64,000 nucleotides of DNA from Paenibacillus illinoisensis NBRC 15959 (GCF_004000925.1 NZ_BIME01000001.1:372001-436000); one strand, 5' to 3'; positions 17,108 through 27,532 are shown, counted from the stretch's first letter. A program made the numbers and translations. The notes: generated by a model not told the origin, from the sequence alone.

Positions 17108-18589
17108 TTAATGCATAGGGCCTTGTTGACCTTGTTGTGATCCAACCTTCACCCGTTTAACAAAGAAAGAGATCACCAGACCAATCACGGCAAGAACCAG
17201 TGCAAACACAAATGCATTCTGTACCCCTGACGTGAAACCAGCGAGCTGATTTTCCGGGCTCTCCGGGTTAGTTACATTGCTCAAGAAGCGAGTCTGACCC
17301 GCGCTCAGAATACTTACGGCAACCGCAGTACCGATCGCACCGGATACTTGCTGCAATGTATTCATGATTGCCGTTCCGTGAGGATAATACTCTGGCGGCA
17401 GCTGATTCAGACCGTTCGTTTGAGCAGGCATCATGATCATCGAAATCCCGATCATCATGAATACATGCATGGTAATGATTGTACCCAAAGCCGTTGTCGG
17501 CGTAATGCCTGTGTACATGAACAGAACAACTGTCACGATCGCCAGGCCAATGATAACGAGCCATTTGGGACCAAATTTGTCAAACAAACGTCCCATAACC
17601 GGAGACAAGAATCCGTTCAGCAAGCTGCCCGGCAGCAGGACCAGACCTGCAGTCAGTGCTGTAACGGCCATACCTTGCTGCAGATACATTGGAAGGATCA
17701 GCATGGAAGACAACATCATCATCATACAGATGAAGATCAGGATCAAGCCGATCGTAAACATTGGATATTTGAATGCGCGCAGATCCATCATTGGCTGCTT
17801 CATCCGTAACTGACGGATGCTGAACAGCAGCAAGGACAATACCCCGATAACCAGGGTAACTACCACGACTGGACTGGTCCAGCCTCCGCCTGTATCCCCG
17901 TGTCCACCCGCACTGCTGAATCCATATACAATACCGCCAAAACCGAGGGTAGACAATATAATGGAGATAACATCAATTTTCGGCTTCGTCAGCTTCGAAA
18001 TGTTCGGCAAGAACAACAAACCACACACCAGCGAGATAATGAAGAACGGCAATGAAATCCAGAAAATCCAGTGCCAGCTCAGATTAGCCAAGATCAAACC
18101 GGAAATACTCGGACCGCTCGCTGGGGCAAACATAATTACGAGACCGATTAACCCCATGGCAGCACCACGTTTTTCAATCGGGAAAATAACCAAAATGGTG
18201 TTAAACATCAATGGCAGCAAGAGAGCTGTACCTACAGCCTGCAATACCCGTGCAACCAAAAGCAGTTCAAAACTTGGTGCAATTGCAGCAACAATGGTTC
18301 CCGCAATCGAAAATATCAGAGACGTTGTAAACAACTGTCTTGTTGTAAACCATTGTAATAACATACCGGAAACCGGCACCAAAATACCCAGTACGAGCAG
18401 ATAACCTGTCGTCAACCATTGAATCGTTGTTGGTCCAACTTCAAGCAGGGTCATCAGCGGCGTCAGTGCCACATTAAGCGCTGTTTCACCGAACAGGCCA
18501 ATGAATCCGCTCAATAGCATCGCGAACAGTATGGGCAGTACCTTATATTGCTTTGTTTCTTGTTGGTCCTGTACAGAACCAGCTTTCAT
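17108..18589 (-). CDS. DHA2-family MFS multidrug exporter, LmrB-like
   Basis: 493 residues with about 14 membrane helices, the EmrB/QacA drug:H+ antiporter type. Characteristic stretches include GETALNVALTPLM in helix 1, WLTTGYLLVLGILVPVSG, and the motif C-like GPSISGLILANLSWHWIFWI. The ATG at 18589 lies 5 bases after GGAGG; an in-frame GTG at 18601 overlaps that site and is unlikely. It sits 61 bp behind a TetR regulator in the same direction, the arrangement of Bacillus subtilis lmrA-lmrB, a drug-resistance operon. Confidence 0.92.
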   Translation of the reverse strand: MKAGSVQDQQETKQYKVLPILFAMLLSGFIGLFGETALNVALTPLMTLLEVGPTTIQWLTTGYLLVLGILVPVSGMLLQWFTTRQLFTTSLIFSIAGTIVAAIAPSFELLLVARVLQAVGTALLLPLMFNTILVIFPIEKRGAAMGLIGLVIMFAPASGPSISGLILANLSWHWIFWISLPFFIISLVCGLLFLPNISKLTKPKIDVISIILSTLGFGGIVYGFSSAGGHGDTGGGWTSPVVVVTLVIGVLSLLLFSIRQLRMKQPMMDLRAFKYPMFTIGLILIFICMMMMLSSMLILPMYLQQGMAVTALTAGLVLLPGSLLNGFLSPVMGRLFDKFGPKWLVIIGLAIVTVVLFMYTGITPTTALGTIITMHVFMMIGISMIMMPAQTNGLNQLPPEYYPHGTAIMNTLQQVSGAIGTAVAVSILSAGQTRFLSNVTNPESPENQLAGFTSGVQNAFVFALVLAVIGLVISFFVKRVKVGSQQGQQGPMH

Positions 18590-18650
18590 GGAAACCTCCA
18601 CGATCCCATCCTCCTCAAACGTTTATAACTGTTTCTCTCTTTGTGCAGAC

Positions 18651-19247
18651 TTATTGAATCCCTCTAGCATTCTTAGCCACACTCGACAAATAATCAGCAG
18701 CCGTCAGCAGAGGCTGCTTATCCTGATTGGTCAGACTGATAATCAGTGCTCCCTCCATTAAAGAGATGACCAAAAGACCCGTTTCTCGTGCTTTCTCCTC
18801 ACCAACGCCCTCCATCAACAGATGTTTCGTAATGATGTTCTGCCAATTGGCGAATACACCCTGGCATGCCACACGCAGTTGATGACTGATACAGGAAGTC
18901 TCCACGGCTGCCCAAAAGCTGAATGGCAGAAACCCCGTGAAACCAGCCGCTTCCGTTTCATCAGCCATGTCATGAATAAACCTCTGGATGGCATCTCCTG
19001 TGCTCTCATGGGCTGCGAAGGTATCCTCGAATTTCTGCATGATCTGTTCATTGGCTTTCTGGATGCACTCGTGAGCGAGCTCTTCCTTGCCGTGCGGAAA
19101 ATAATGATATAACGATCCTTTTGGCGTACTGCTCTCCTTAATAATCTGATTAAGACCGGTCGCATGATATCCTTGTGAAAAAAACAGTCTGGCTGCTGTG
19201 CTGACAATTTGTTCTTTAGCATTAGACTTTTCACTCAATGGAGCCAC
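18651..19247 (-). CDS. TetR-family repressor, LmrA/YxaF-like
   Basis: 198 residues. The N-terminal helix-turn-helix reads RLFFSQGYHATGLNQIIKESSTPKGSLYHYF in pieces at about 17-50. The C-terminal ligand domain carries GFLPFSFWAAVET and ISLMEGALIISLTNQDKQPL, features of the LmrA/YxaF group. The start is a GTG at 19247 behind AAGG; a TTG four codons later is an alternative. A TATAAT lies at 19261-19266 and a TAGACCGATTG half-site at 19268-19278, partly like the LmrA box core AGACC. It should repress itself and the downstream exporter. Confidence 0.9.
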   Translation of the reverse strand: MAPLSEKSNAKEQIVSTAARLFFSQGYHATGLNQIIKESSTPKGSLYHYFPHGKEELAHECIQKANEQIMQKFEDTFAAHESTGDAIQRFIHDMADETEAAGFTGFLPFSFWAAVETSCISHQLRVACQGVFANWQNIITKHLLMEGVGEEKARETGLLVISLMEGALIISLTNQDKQPLLTAADYLSSVAKNARGIQ

Positions 19248-19402
19248 TTCCTTAATCTGAATTATAACAATCGGTCTACATAATTAAACCCGTTTCCAAT
19301 AAGACTGTCAATAACTTTATCAAAGAAATGTTATGGAAACGCTAACAGTTTGTTATCTTCATATTAAAAGCTGCGAAGAGACTGGATTATGGGCTAAGAA
19401 TA

Positions 19403-19426
19403 TAAAAAGACGGCTTTTCGCCGCCT
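19403..19426 (-). terminator. Terminator of the thioredoxin-reductase-like gene
   Basis: On the minus strand AAGGCGGC, loop GAAAA, GCCGTCTT form a stem followed by TTTTA. It lies 100 bp after the flavoprotein stop and upstream of the TetR promoter. Confidence 0.75.
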
Positions 19427-19525
19427 TGATCCTAATAGGTCTGCTCGTGCTCGATCTCTGAAACTTGGAGAACATTTCTTCATTTCATTAAAACCAGTCT
19501 GACCTACTCTACTCAACTACAGCAT

Positions 19526-20443
19526 TTATAACTTTCCTGAATTATCCCAGGCCTCGGCGTTCAGCTCACTATTCATGCTAACGGCCGCGAGCGCGCCCAA
19601 CGAAGCGGCAGTAATCGCCTGATATATTTCCGATGCAGCATCTCCCGAACTGAATACACCTGGTACAGACGTTTTGGCAAACTCATCTACCTTAACTGTC
19701 CCCGACTCCGTTACTTCGCACCCCAGTGTTTTAGCCAGATCCGAACCGATGACAAGCTTTGGTGCGAAGAAAATGCCTGTACACTCCACGGTATTTCCGT
19801 CCTCCAGCACAATCTGCCTAACCATTCCTTCCTCCGATTCAATGGATTGGATCGGCGTGTCCAGTACAGACACCTGATGCTGTTTCAACTCCTCACGCTG
19901 TTCCTCCGTCATTCCAGTTCCGTTCGTTAGTATGGTGAATCGGTTCGTCCAACCCGATATTACTTTGGCCATGTGTACGGCTTTATCACCACTCACAATG
20001 ATGCCAAGGGGTTGATCCCTTAATTCCCAGCCATCACAGTATGGGCATACAAAGGCACTCTTGCCATATACCGCGGACAGTCCTGGAATGTCGAGAGGCT
20101 GGTCTTTTTTACCGATTGCAAAAAGAAGCTTCCGGCCTCTTACCATCTTTCCTTCTACCGTTGTTACTTCAAATGAACCTTCCGTTCCTGTGACGGCAGC
20201 GGCTGTGTCCTCCATGACATGTACAGAAGGATAGGCGCGAATCTGCTCTTTGGCGATTTGGCGGAATTCACTAGGCGTTGCCCCGTCTCTTGTCAAGAAA
20301 CCATGAGTTTCACGAGTCACCATATTACGCGGTCGCCCTTCATCGATCACTACAACCTCTTTTCTGGCTCTTCCGAGGACCAATGCGGCATTCAGACCGG
20401 ATGGTCCCCCGCCTATGATAATCACATCTACTATTTTAATCAT
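19526..20443 (-). CDS. Thioredoxin-reductase-like NAD(P)/FAD-dependent oxidoreductase
   Basis: 305 residues, close to bacterial TrxB in length. The FAD site is IIIGGGPSGLNAAL at about residue 8, the redox-active pair is in FVCPYCDGWEL near 133-136, and a second FAD contact is SSGDAASEIYQA near 280. The NAD(P)-binding middle region reads LGIIVSGDKAVHMAKV, which lacks the usual GxGxxG, so the reductant or partner may differ from classical TrxB. The ATG at 20443 follows AAAGGG at 9 bases; a GTG nine bases earlier overlaps that site. No thioredoxin gene adjoins. Confidence 0.87.
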   Translation of the reverse strand: MIKIVDVIIIGGGPSGLNAALVLGRARKEVVVIDEGRPRNMVTRETHGFLTRDGATPSEFRQIAKEQIRAYPSVHVMEDTAAAVTGTEGSFEVTTVEGKMVRGRKLLFAIGKKDQPLDIPGLSAVYGKSAFVCPYCDGWELRDQPLGIIVSGDKAVHMAKVISGWTNRFTILTNGTGMTEEQREELKQHQVSVLDTPIQSIESEEGMVRQIVLEDGNTVECTGIFFAPKLVIGSDLAKTLGCEVTESGTVKVDEFAKTSVPGVFSSGDAASEIYQAITAASLGALAAVSMNSELNAEAWDNSGKL

Positions 20444-20846
20444 TTTAAACACCCTTTCCAGATACTTAAAGTCCTTAATTGATCCAAAAAAAGATTCTCT
20501 TCTTCACAGCCTATGGTTTAACACAGTAAACCCTGACAATAACAACCAGATAGGCTATAATAAAGAGAATGAAATTAAAAACAATTAAAGACCCTTTATA
20601 TCTACAATAGACCCTTATTTTCAAAAATGCAAGTATAATTTTCTCATTTATTATCATATCTTTGTTTTTTTTATGAATTCTGTAGCACAGAAATTCAATT
20701 TTAACAATTAAAAAAAACCTTGTTTTTAAATTGTTCACAATCAATTGACAGTATTTTTAAACAAAAACGTGTTTTAATTCACATAGTAAACTAAATGCTA
20801 TAATAAGGGCACGAGATATATAAGTATAGATATAGGAAGTGAGCAT
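20444..20846. other. AT-rich intergenic region with ctaB promoter
   Basis: About 400 bp, strongly AT-rich. A TATAAT at 20799-20804 upstream of the ctaB start is the probable -10 box; the best -35 candidates (TAATTC with an 18-bp gap, TTCACA with 15) are poor. A 77-codon minus-strand open frame here is low-complexity and I do not call it. I see no RNA structure that I recognise. Confidence 0.5.
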
Positions 20847-21776
20847 TTGAAAACACTGAATAAGGGGTCACAACCCAAAATTGAACTAGAGTATAGCTCC
20901 ATTCCGAAAGTATTCTTTGATACGATCAAAGTCGGAATCATCAAGTCCAATCTGATCGCCATGCTTGCCGGTTTGTGTCTGGCATTGTATGTATTTGATG
21001 CCTCATTCATAGCCAACATTGTGCCGATCATACTGTCTGTCATCGGTTCCTCCCTGATCATCGGGGCTGCTGGTGTGTTCAACAACTTGTACGACCGGGA
21101 TATTGACGCGATTATGGAACGTACAAGAACACGTCCAACCGTTACGGGTCAAGTTGATACCAAGTCCGGACTTATTCTGGGGATCACGATTACGGTGCTC
21201 GGGGGCATTCTACTGTATATTGCTTCACCTTCAGCAGCCGTATTTGGTATCCTGGGATTGTTGCTTTATGTCTTCCCATATACCATGTGGACCAAACGTA
21301 CAACAATATACAATACGGAAGTAGGCAGCTTGTCCGGTGCCGTTCCACCACTGATTGGTTGGGCAGCAATCTCACCGGAACTCGGACATTTTGAAATCTG
21401 GGCTTTGGTTGTTACCATGCTCTTGTGGCAAATGCCTCACTTCTACGGTATTGCCATCCGCAGATTTGACGAATATAAGGCAGCTGGTGTCCCAATGCTT
21501 CCTGTTGTCAAAGGAATCAGACGCACATATATTCAAACGAATGTCTATCTGGTATTGTTATTGCTCTCCAGCTTTTTATTCTGGCCGCTTAGCCCGTTAG
21601 TGGCGATTGTCGCTTTCTTGGTCAGCTTGGCATGGCTCATTCTTAGCGTGGCAACATTTGATCGTAACCAAACCAAGAAATGGTCACATAAAATGTTCAT
21701 TTTCTCCATCAATCACATTACGATTGTATTCCTGGTGATCATCGCTTATTCCCTGATCGCACAGCTGCTCAGATAA
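20847..21776 (+). CDS. ctaB: Protoheme IX farnesyltransferase (heme O synthase)
   Basis: Membrane prenyltransferase of the UbiA family, 309 residues with about nine helices. It adds a farnesyl group to heme B to make heme O for terminal oxidases. The first acidic motif NNLYDRDIDAIMERTRTRP (near 80-98) and the second region YKAAGVPMLPVVKG (near 212) are typical of CtaB. The start is a TTG behind AGGAAGTGAG. No ctaA or cytochrome oxidase genes are adjacent, so it stands alone here. Confidence 0.95.
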   Translation: MKTLNKGSQPKIELEYSSIPKVFFDTIKVGIIKSNLIAMLAGLCLALYVFDASFIANIVPIILSVIGSSLIIGAAGVFNNLYDRDIDAIMERTRTRPTVTGQVDTKSGLILGITITVLGGILLYIASPSAAVFGILGLLLYVFPYTMWTKRTTIYNTEVGSLSGAVPPLIGWAAISPELGHFEIWALVVTMLLWQMPHFYGIAIRRFDEYKAAGVPMLPVVKGIRRTYIQTNVYLVLLLLSSFLFWPLSPLVAIVAFLVSLAWLILSVATFDRNQTKKWSHKMFIFSINHITIVFLVIIAYSLIAQLLR

Positions 21777-21803
21777 AGAATTGCAGCAATCTTGAATATA
21801 AAC

Positions 21804-21850
21804 AAGCCGTACAGACAAACTCTTGTAAAGAGTTAACTGTACGGCTTTTT
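21804..21850. terminator. Bidirectional terminator between ctaB and ABC exporter
   Basis: AAGCCGTACAG pairs with CTGTACGGCTT across a 23-base loop that itself holds ACTCTT/AAGAGT, and T4-5 follows. It lies between two convergent genes. Confidence 0.85.
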
Positions 21851-21870
21851 ATATGGTTGTTAATCTGAAC

Positions 21871-23640
21871 TTATCCCACTTTCACAGGCGCTTGTTCTCC
21901 CTGCCAGAGCAATTGCATTTCTTCACTGGTCGCAAGCAGCTCGCTCAAGCTTCCTTCTGCTTCAATACGGCCATCTTTTAATACGATAATATGATCTGCC
22001 TTAGCCAGTGCTGCTCGCCGGTGTGAAACGGCAATACATGTCACATGCTGCTCGTTGGATAACCCCTCCCACACCTGCTGTTCCGTTTCCACATCCAGTG
22101 CACTCGATAGATCATCGAAGATATACAGATCCGCTTCAGTCATTAGCATCCGTGCCGTGGCTGCACGCTGAATCTGTCCACCAGACAGCATGACACCCCT
22201 TGGACCAACGGAGGTTTCCAATCCCTGTTCGAGGTGTTCAATATCCTTTTTCATTACAGCCAGGCGAATGGCACGTGCGAGCGATTCGCCTACTCTACCC
22301 TTTTTGCCTTGCACAATGTTCTCCTTCAATGTATCACTGAACAATCGGGGGACCTGAGGCGTGTAAGCCGCACGAGGCGGCATCAAGAATGTTGCGGGAT
22401 CTACCTCTTCCCCGTTCCACCGAATATCCCCCTCCTGTTTCGGCAATAATCCAAGCAGCGTCCTCACCAGTGTAGATTTTCCCGATCCGATTCGTCCGGT
22501 AATCACAATAAATTGTCCGCGTTTCAGTCGGAGGTTAATATTCTGAATTCCTTTTGGAGAATTAGGATAATGGTATGTCAGATTCCTGACTTCCAGCTCC
22601 CTAAGTTTATCGTCCTTTTCTCTCTGTAGTTCAACTGGTTCCGGCGGATCCTCATACAGATAGATCTCTCTTGATTCGATGATGCAATCTTCTTCACCAG
22701 GACGAAACAGCTTGCGCATGCGGTCAAATGAGACCTTCAGTCGTTTATGCTGGAATACCATATACCCGAATAAGGAAATGCTAAAGCCAATGTTAGCAAG
22801 ATACGATGTAAACAAGGCAAAGTCACCTACAGTGAATTGTCCGGTTCTCATTTCGGCTGCACACATCAGCAGGATTAACCCTGTACAAATGCTGAGCACA
22901 TGCTGATTCAGGGATCTCATCCACTGTTTGAACAGATTATCCCTTAAGGCTGCTTGACGACGATCCTCATTGAGTTGATTGAACCGGGCTGAAACATGCT
23001 GCTCGGCCTGCCCCAGTTTCAAAGCCTGCACTGCACCAAACGTTTCCGCTATAAAACTCGTAATCCGCCCTGTCGCTTCCCGATTTTTCTGGGCGTATTT
23101 ACGTGCGCGATTCCCTGACAGATTGTTCAGCAGCGTAACCACAAGTAATGGCATGACGGCAACCAGTGTGATTTTCCAGTTGATGCTCGCCATAATGACG
23201 ATGGATACAATGGCAAACACAAGCCTTCCCCAGAAGTCTACCCAGGACTCAACATACTCGACAACTTCGTCCACATCATCACGAAAGCGACTCATCGCTT
23301 CTCCGGGTGATGCTGGAAGATTACGTCCAGGCCAGCGCATAATACCTGCCAGCATGTTGGTACGAAGAATGGCCTGAATGTGAAAGACATATGTAATCCA
23401 CGCATAGAAAGCGGCAAAGAACGTGCCTACTCTGGCTAATCTTACTAGCGCAATGAATATTAGCGGCACTGCCAGCCATAAGTAATCACTGGAGCCAATC
23501 GTCACCCGGTCAAAAAACCACTGCATCCCAATACCAATAGCTAATGGCAAGGAATGAAACAAGCACCACAACAAACCGTTAATGATGAATAATACCGTTC
23601 TAAATCGAAACAGCCGTCCAATAAATCCTGCAACATTCAT
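21871..23640 (-). CDS. ABC exporter half-transporter, degenerate-site subunit
   Basis: 589 residues: six membrane helices (about 1-310) fused to an ATPase (about 345-580). Walker A is [11 protein letters not shown], the signature [13 protein letters not shown], and the H-loop AVSHRRAAL. Walker B reads [12 protein letters not shown], with Asp where the catalytic Glu is expected, so this ATP site is degenerate. The ATG overlaps the stop of the upstream half-transporter (ATGA), showing translational coupling. The two would form a heterodimeric exporter of the TM287/288 or YknUV/BmrCD kind. The substrate is unknown. Confidence 0.92.
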   Translation of the reverse strand: MNVAGFIGRLFRFRTVLFIINGLLWCLFHSLPLAIGIGMQWFFDRVTIGSSDYLWLAVPLIFIALVRLARVGTFFAAFYAWITYVFHIQAILRTNMLAGIMRWPGRNLPASPGEAMSRFRDDVDEVVEYVESWVDFWGRLVFAIVSIVIMASINWKITLVAVMPLLVVTLLNNLSGNRARKYAQKNREATGRITSFIAETFGAVQALKLGQAEQHVSARFNQLNEDRRQAALRDNLFKQWMRSLNQHVLSICTGLILLMCAAEMRTGQFTVGDFALFTSYLANIGFSISLFGYMVFQHKRLKVSFDRMRKLFRPGEEDCIIESREIYLYEDPPEPVELQREKDDKLRELEVRNLTYHYPNSPKGIQNINLRLKRGQFIVITGRIGSGKSTLVRTLLGLLPKQEGDIRWNGEEVDPATFLMPPRAAYTPQVPRLFSDTLKENIVQGKKGRVGESLARAIRLAVMKKDIEHLEQGLETSVGPRGVMLSGGQIQRAATARMLMTEADLYIFDDLSSALDVETEQQVWEGLSNEQHVTCIAVSHRRAALAKADHIIVLKDGRIEAEGSLSELLATSEEMQLLWQGEQAPVKVG

Positions 23641-25382
23641 GCAAGTTCCTCCTCTCTGCCCGTCATTCGCAGCCGTGCATAATGAGAATTCGGATTGTTC
23701 GCCAGGTCTTCCCTCGCACCGAATTCCAATATCCGGCCATCCCCCAGTACCATGATCTGATCTACCTGTTCAAGCGTAGCCAGACGATGAGCGATAATAA
23801 TTCCCGTACATTGCTGCATCAACTGGTTGACAGCCGACTGGAGCAAGTGTTCCGTAGCGGCATCCAGACGTGAGGATGGTTCATCCAGAATGACCAAACT
23901 CGGCTCAGTCAGAAACACCCGGGTTAAAGCAAATAATTGCGCTTCCCCAGCGGACAAGGATGAACCACCCGCCGTCAAATGGGTATCCAGTCCATTTGGC
24001 TGGGTATCAATCCATTGACGCAGACCCAGTCGATCCGTCGTTTCCAGGATCATGTCATCGGGCACCTCCTGATTGAACAATGTCAGGTTATCCCGAAGTG
24101 TACCATCGAACAGCTGAACATCCTGCGTAACCATGCCCACCCGTCTGTACAGTGCCTTCAAGCTGAGCTTGGAAATATCCATACCACCAACGCGGATAAC
24201 ACCGCGGTCCAGATTATATAAACGAAGCAGCACCCGGCTCAGGCTAGACTTTCCGCTACCTGTTCGACCAATAATTCCAAGCCTCTGACCAGGCTCAATC
24301 TTAAAATGAATATCCTGTAAAACAGGCTTATCATTGTTATAGCTGAAGTGTACATGATCAAATTCAAGACCAAGCGCTCCATTCGGAAGCTGTTCCTGGT
24401 CTCCGTCTTTGATTTCACTGCTCAGGGCAAGCAGTTCCCTGGAACGAAGCATACCGGATTTCGCTTTTTGAAACTCCTGCACCTGATCTCCCAGCATCTC
24501 AATCGGATCATTCAGCATCTGGGTATATTGATAGATCAGAAACAAGGTTCCGATGCTAATCGCCCCTTGCATAAAATAATGAACTCCCAGCAAGAGAACC
24601 ACTGTAACAGCAATGGCGAATAAAATGACGGTGGTATTCCACGGAATTACGCGGAGCATCCAGGCTCTCCGGCCTTTCAGGAATACCGTGCGCATTAATT
24701 TGTAGAAACGGCTCATGACATACGGCACGTGCCCGTTCGCCTGTACATCTTCAATTCCGGCAATCCGTTCTTCGATCATGCCGAACAGGGATGCACTTGC
24801 TTCTCGCTCATTTTTGGAGGATTGTACGCCCAAATTACGGATAAATACCATAAATAAAATCGATAATAACGTAAACACGGTCATGACGATTGCAATAGGT
24901 ACATTCACCGTGAACATAAATCCGAGTATGCCGGCAAGCAATACAAAACTCCCGATAACCTGAACAATAAACATGGCGAAAAAATTGGAAATGCTCGTTA
25001 CATCTCCATCGACACGTTCAATCATCTCCCCGGGTGTTTTTACATTGTGAAAACGCATATCCAGCTGCAGACAATGTTTAAGCAGATCTCCCCGCAGCTG
25101 ATTGGTTGCACGCCAAGACACATCATTGCCAAAATAACTGACTGCCACCGTAATCAACTGATTACATACAGCAACGACCAGAAAGAGCCCTGCGAGCTGA
25201 ATCAGACTTGCGAGCATTCCACCGCTTGCGGCTGTATCAATAAAGCGCTGGATGATCTGCGGATTCAGCAGCTGCAAGCCGGTAGAAGTCAGCAGCATTA
25301 CCAGCAGCAGTGCGAGTCGCCCTTTTACAGGCTTCAGATAACGGAAGAGCCAGGTCATGGATCTTTTTTCTTGTTTGGGCAT
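23637..25382 (-). CDS. ABC exporter half-transporter, canonical-Walker-B subunit
   Basis: 581 residues with six membrane helices and a C-terminal ATPase. Walker A is [11 protein letters not shown], Walker [13 protein letters not shown] with the catalytic Glu present, the H-loop IIAHRLATL, and the signature is LSAGEAQLF rather than LSGGQ. ATG 25382 follows AAAGGGG at 8 bases. It pairs with the downstream subunit, and the complementary defects in the two subunits are what asymmetric exporters show. First gene of a two-gene operon. Confidence 0.92.
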   Translation of the reverse strand: MPKQEKRSMTWLFRYLKPVKGRLALLLVMLLTSTGLQLLNPQIIQRFIDTAASGGMLASLIQLAGLFLVVAVCNQLITVAVSYFGNDVSWRATNQLRGDLLKHCLQLDMRFHNVKTPGEMIERVDGDVTSISNFFAMFIVQVIGSFVLLAGILGFMFTVNVPIAIVMTVFTLLSILFMVFIRNLGVQSSKNEREASASLFGMIEERIAGIEDVQANGHVPYVMSRFYKLMRTVFLKGRRAWMLRVIPWNTTVILFAIAVTVVLLLGVHYFMQGAISIGTLFLIYQYTQMLNDPIEMLGDQVQEFQKAKSGMLRSRELLALSSEIKDGDQEQLPNGALGLEFDHVHFSYNNDKPVLQDIHFKIEPGQRLGIIGRTGSGKSSLSRVLLRLYNLDRGVIRVGGMDISKLSLKALYRRVGMVTQDVQLFDGTLRDNLTLFNQEVPDDMILETTDRLGLRQWIDTQPNGLDTHLTAGGSSLSAGEAQLFALTRVFLTEPSLVILDEPSSRLDAATEHLLQSAVNQLMQQCTGIIIAHRLATLEQVDQIMVLGDGRILEFGAREDLANNPNSHYARLRMTGREEELA

Positions 25383-25524
25383 GCTGCCCACCCCTTTACG
25401 TCGATTTAAATTCCTTTTTCAATGAACTTCAATATGCCTTTCATGTCGTATGGCTAAGACGAATCATGCAGAACTTCATGAAATACCATCTCTTGCACCC
25501 AAACATCATATTTGACTTGTAATT

Positions 25525-26256
25525 TTACCATCTTGTATTCTCCCAACCCTTCTGGCAATCTTCCCGGAACCTTTGTACCCATTGCTCGGATATCTCATCT
25601 GCGATAGGGTCAAAAGCCGGGGGCGCAACGGTAACGTCAGCAGACGAAACATCCAAGTACTCCAGCACCTTCCGGACGGTCCCCTCGTAATTTTGTACGA
25701 AATCCTCGTATACAATCGTCAAAGGGACGATGCCCGACTCCGAAAGGAAATCTTCGATGGCAGCTTCACACATACTGCTCTCAACAAGCAAATGTTTAAT
25801 GGCATCAAAACGGTATTGATCTGCAATATCTTTCTCTTCAGCCTGAGCACCATGCTGACGATGCCACTCACCTGAAACAATGGCCCGCCACCAGGAGACA
25901 GCCAACCTCACTTTGTTTCGGCGTGTCATGTAAATATGCTTCGTGCAGTTGGGGAAACCTGTACTCCATACTTCCGGCCTCGGCGTTTCGGATGGCAGCT
26001 GATACAGTTGGCGAATGGCATCGATCCAACGCTGTTCAAAATTGATTTTGATGCCGAATACCCCATTAGGTGTTGTACCCATCTCCCAGATTTGCTCCAG
26101 ATCTGCACGCTTCAATGTTTCCGGACTCTTCTGCTGGAAATGCAGCCATTCACCAGGTTTACCTGCAACGCCTGTTGAACCTAAAGCTTCACCAAGCAGT
26201 GTACTGCCTGTGCGTTGGGAAAACCAAATCGTATAGCTTTGAGAAGGTTTATTCAT
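25525..26256 (-). CDS. Stf0-type sulfotransferase
   Basis: 243 residues. The N-terminal phosphosulfate-binding loop reads YTIWFSQRTGSTLLGEALGS and is followed by GKPGEWLH, both typical of the Stf0 group, which transfers sulfate from PAPS to sugar hydroxyls such as trehalose. LTIVYEDFVQNYEGTVRKVLEYL near 180-200 fits the family's C-terminal part. The acceptor here is not evident. It lies 142 bp upstream of the ABC exporter in the same direction, so a sulfated product exported by that pump is possible but unproven. Confidence 0.85.
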   Translation of the reverse strand: MNKPSQSYTIWFSQRTGSTLLGEALGSTGVAGKPGEWLHFQQKSPETLKRADLEQIWEMGTTPNGVFGIKINFEQRWIDAIRQLYQLPSETPRPEVWSTGFPNCTKHIYMTRRNKVRLAVSWWRAIVSGEWHRQHGAQAEEKDIADQYRFDAIKHLLVESSMCEAAIEDFLSESGIVPLTIVYEDFVQNYEGTVRKVLEYLDVSSADVTVAPPAFDPIADEISEQWVQRFREDCQKGWENTRW

Positions 26257-26701
26257 TCCTTTACCAACTTTCTTCCCTTAGGATATAAATCAATTGAAGC
26301 CCAGACCTACAAGATCTCCTTTCCATGTGAACCGCGATTGGCGGGATGCATGCAAAAAAGCCATAGATGAACTAATGTTCATCTACAGCTTTGTATCAAC
26401 AAGAGAACCATATGAAATCAAAATCGTTTCCGGATTTCTCCTCTGCATCGCAATAATGAATAGTGTCCACGACAGGGGCTGCACAAGCACGACTGTCTAT
26501 ACACTGACATTCATCCTAAGATCGTAGCTATGCTCATGCTTATTCAGTTATTGAATGTATATCCCATATTGGCATGAACATATTAATCTACCCACCTGTT
26601 ACACATATTTGTTGTTTATTGTATTCGCTCCACCACATTACGTCAAGAACATTTTGTCTGAATTGTTATTTCCTACATGTTGATCATCATATGATGTAAG
26701 C
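26257..26701. other. Intergenic region, no convincing gene
   Basis: About 445 bp. It contains a good minus-strand terminator (26354-26389) and a plus-strand 77-codon open frame without a ribosome-binding site or recognisable content, which I do not call. Confidence 0.4.
26354..26389 (-). terminator. Intrinsic terminator, about 310 bp after the stalk-domain gene
   Basis: On the minus strand GCTGTAGATGAAC, loop ATTA, GTTCATCTATGGC form a 13-bp stem with G-T wobbles, followed by six T. It either ends a long 3' tail of the gene at 26702 or ends a short RNA made between 26390 and 26700. Confidence 0.75.
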
Positions 26702-27532
26702 TTAACGATCATACCCCAGATTAGGAATTGTTCTGTAGGCAAACTTTATTTGATTGACCTTCCATACACCTTCACGGTATACAAGTACAATGTTTCGATC
26801 ATAGACGTAGTGTGATTCACCTGTTAGCGTATTCCCAAGAACGAACGATTGAGATAATGTTCCTGTTGTAGAACTTGTATAATAAACGGAGTTCTCAGGA
26901 ACATCATACTGAATCCATTCATTTTGCAGCTCCTGCCCTCCAAGAATGGAACCGATCAACTTCTCTGTAAAATAGGGTTTGAAATACGTCTGTATATGTT
27001 TAATCTCAGACAGCTTGGACGTTTCGTTCAATTTTTCCGACAATAAAATTAACCTGGCTTGGCTTATTTTTAGAGAATCGGTTATTCGGGATTCATCACT
27101 CTGGACATGCACAACCACCGTCTGACCATTTGACCTTATTGTAGCCTGCTTGTGCTCACCATCCCAGTTCAGCTTGGCTCCAAAAACCTGACTTACAAAT
27201 TTCAAGGGAACATACGTCACGCCTCCAATTAATAACACGGGCGAATCCGTCGGAATTATCGTGTCATTTACGCGCGCATTTTTGAAATTAACAGCCAGCA
27301 AAATCTCTTTCTCTTTTGTGTTAATCTGTATATATCTATCTTCCGGATACCACTTTATATCTCCCCCTAGATTGCTGGATACAACTCTTAAAGGGATTAG
27401 AACCCGATTATTGGACAGTACTCCATCCTCAACCTCTACTATAGCTTCTTCTTCTTCAGCAAAGGCCGGTGCATTAAATGAGGCAATCATCAAGATCGCC
27501 AGCAAGGATAAAGCCCATTTTTTTAATTTCAT
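26702..27532 (-). CDS. Secreted protein with copper-amine-oxidase-like (stalk) domain
   Basis: 276 residues. The start ATG at 27532 has GGAGG 7 bases upstream. A signal peptide (KLKKWALSLLAILMIASFNAPAFA) leads into two short beta repeats of the copper amine oxidase N-terminal type: NNRVLIPLRVVSSNLGGDIKWYP and TYVPLKFVSQVFGAKLNWDG. These are common on Paenibacillus surface proteins as non-enzymatic stalk or binding modules. The C-terminal 130 residues are not recognised. No enzymatic role is suggested. Confidence 0.85.
   Translation of the reverse strand: MKLKKWALSLLAILMIASFNAPAFAEEEEAIVEVEDGVLSNNRVLIPLRVVSSNLGGDIKWYPEDRYIQINTKEKEILLAVNFKNARVNDTIIPTDSPVLLIGGVTYVPLKFVSQVFGAKLNWDGEHKQATIRSNGQTVVVHVQSDESRITDSLKISQARLILLSEKLNETSKLSEIKHIQTYFKPYFTEKLIGSILGGQELQNEWIQYDVPENSVYYTSSTTGTLSQSFVLGNTLTGESHYVYDRNIVLVYREGVWKVNQIKFAYRTIPNLGYDR

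Noticed and set aside
20511..20744. A 77-codon minus-strand hydrophobic frame upstream of ctaB
   Set aside because: Very AT-rich low-complexity sequence, no ribosome site, and it would sit in a promoter region.
26294..26527. A 77-codon plus-strand frame between the sulfotransferase and stalk-domain genes
   Set aside because: No ribosome site, overlaps a minus-strand terminator, and has no recognisable sequence.
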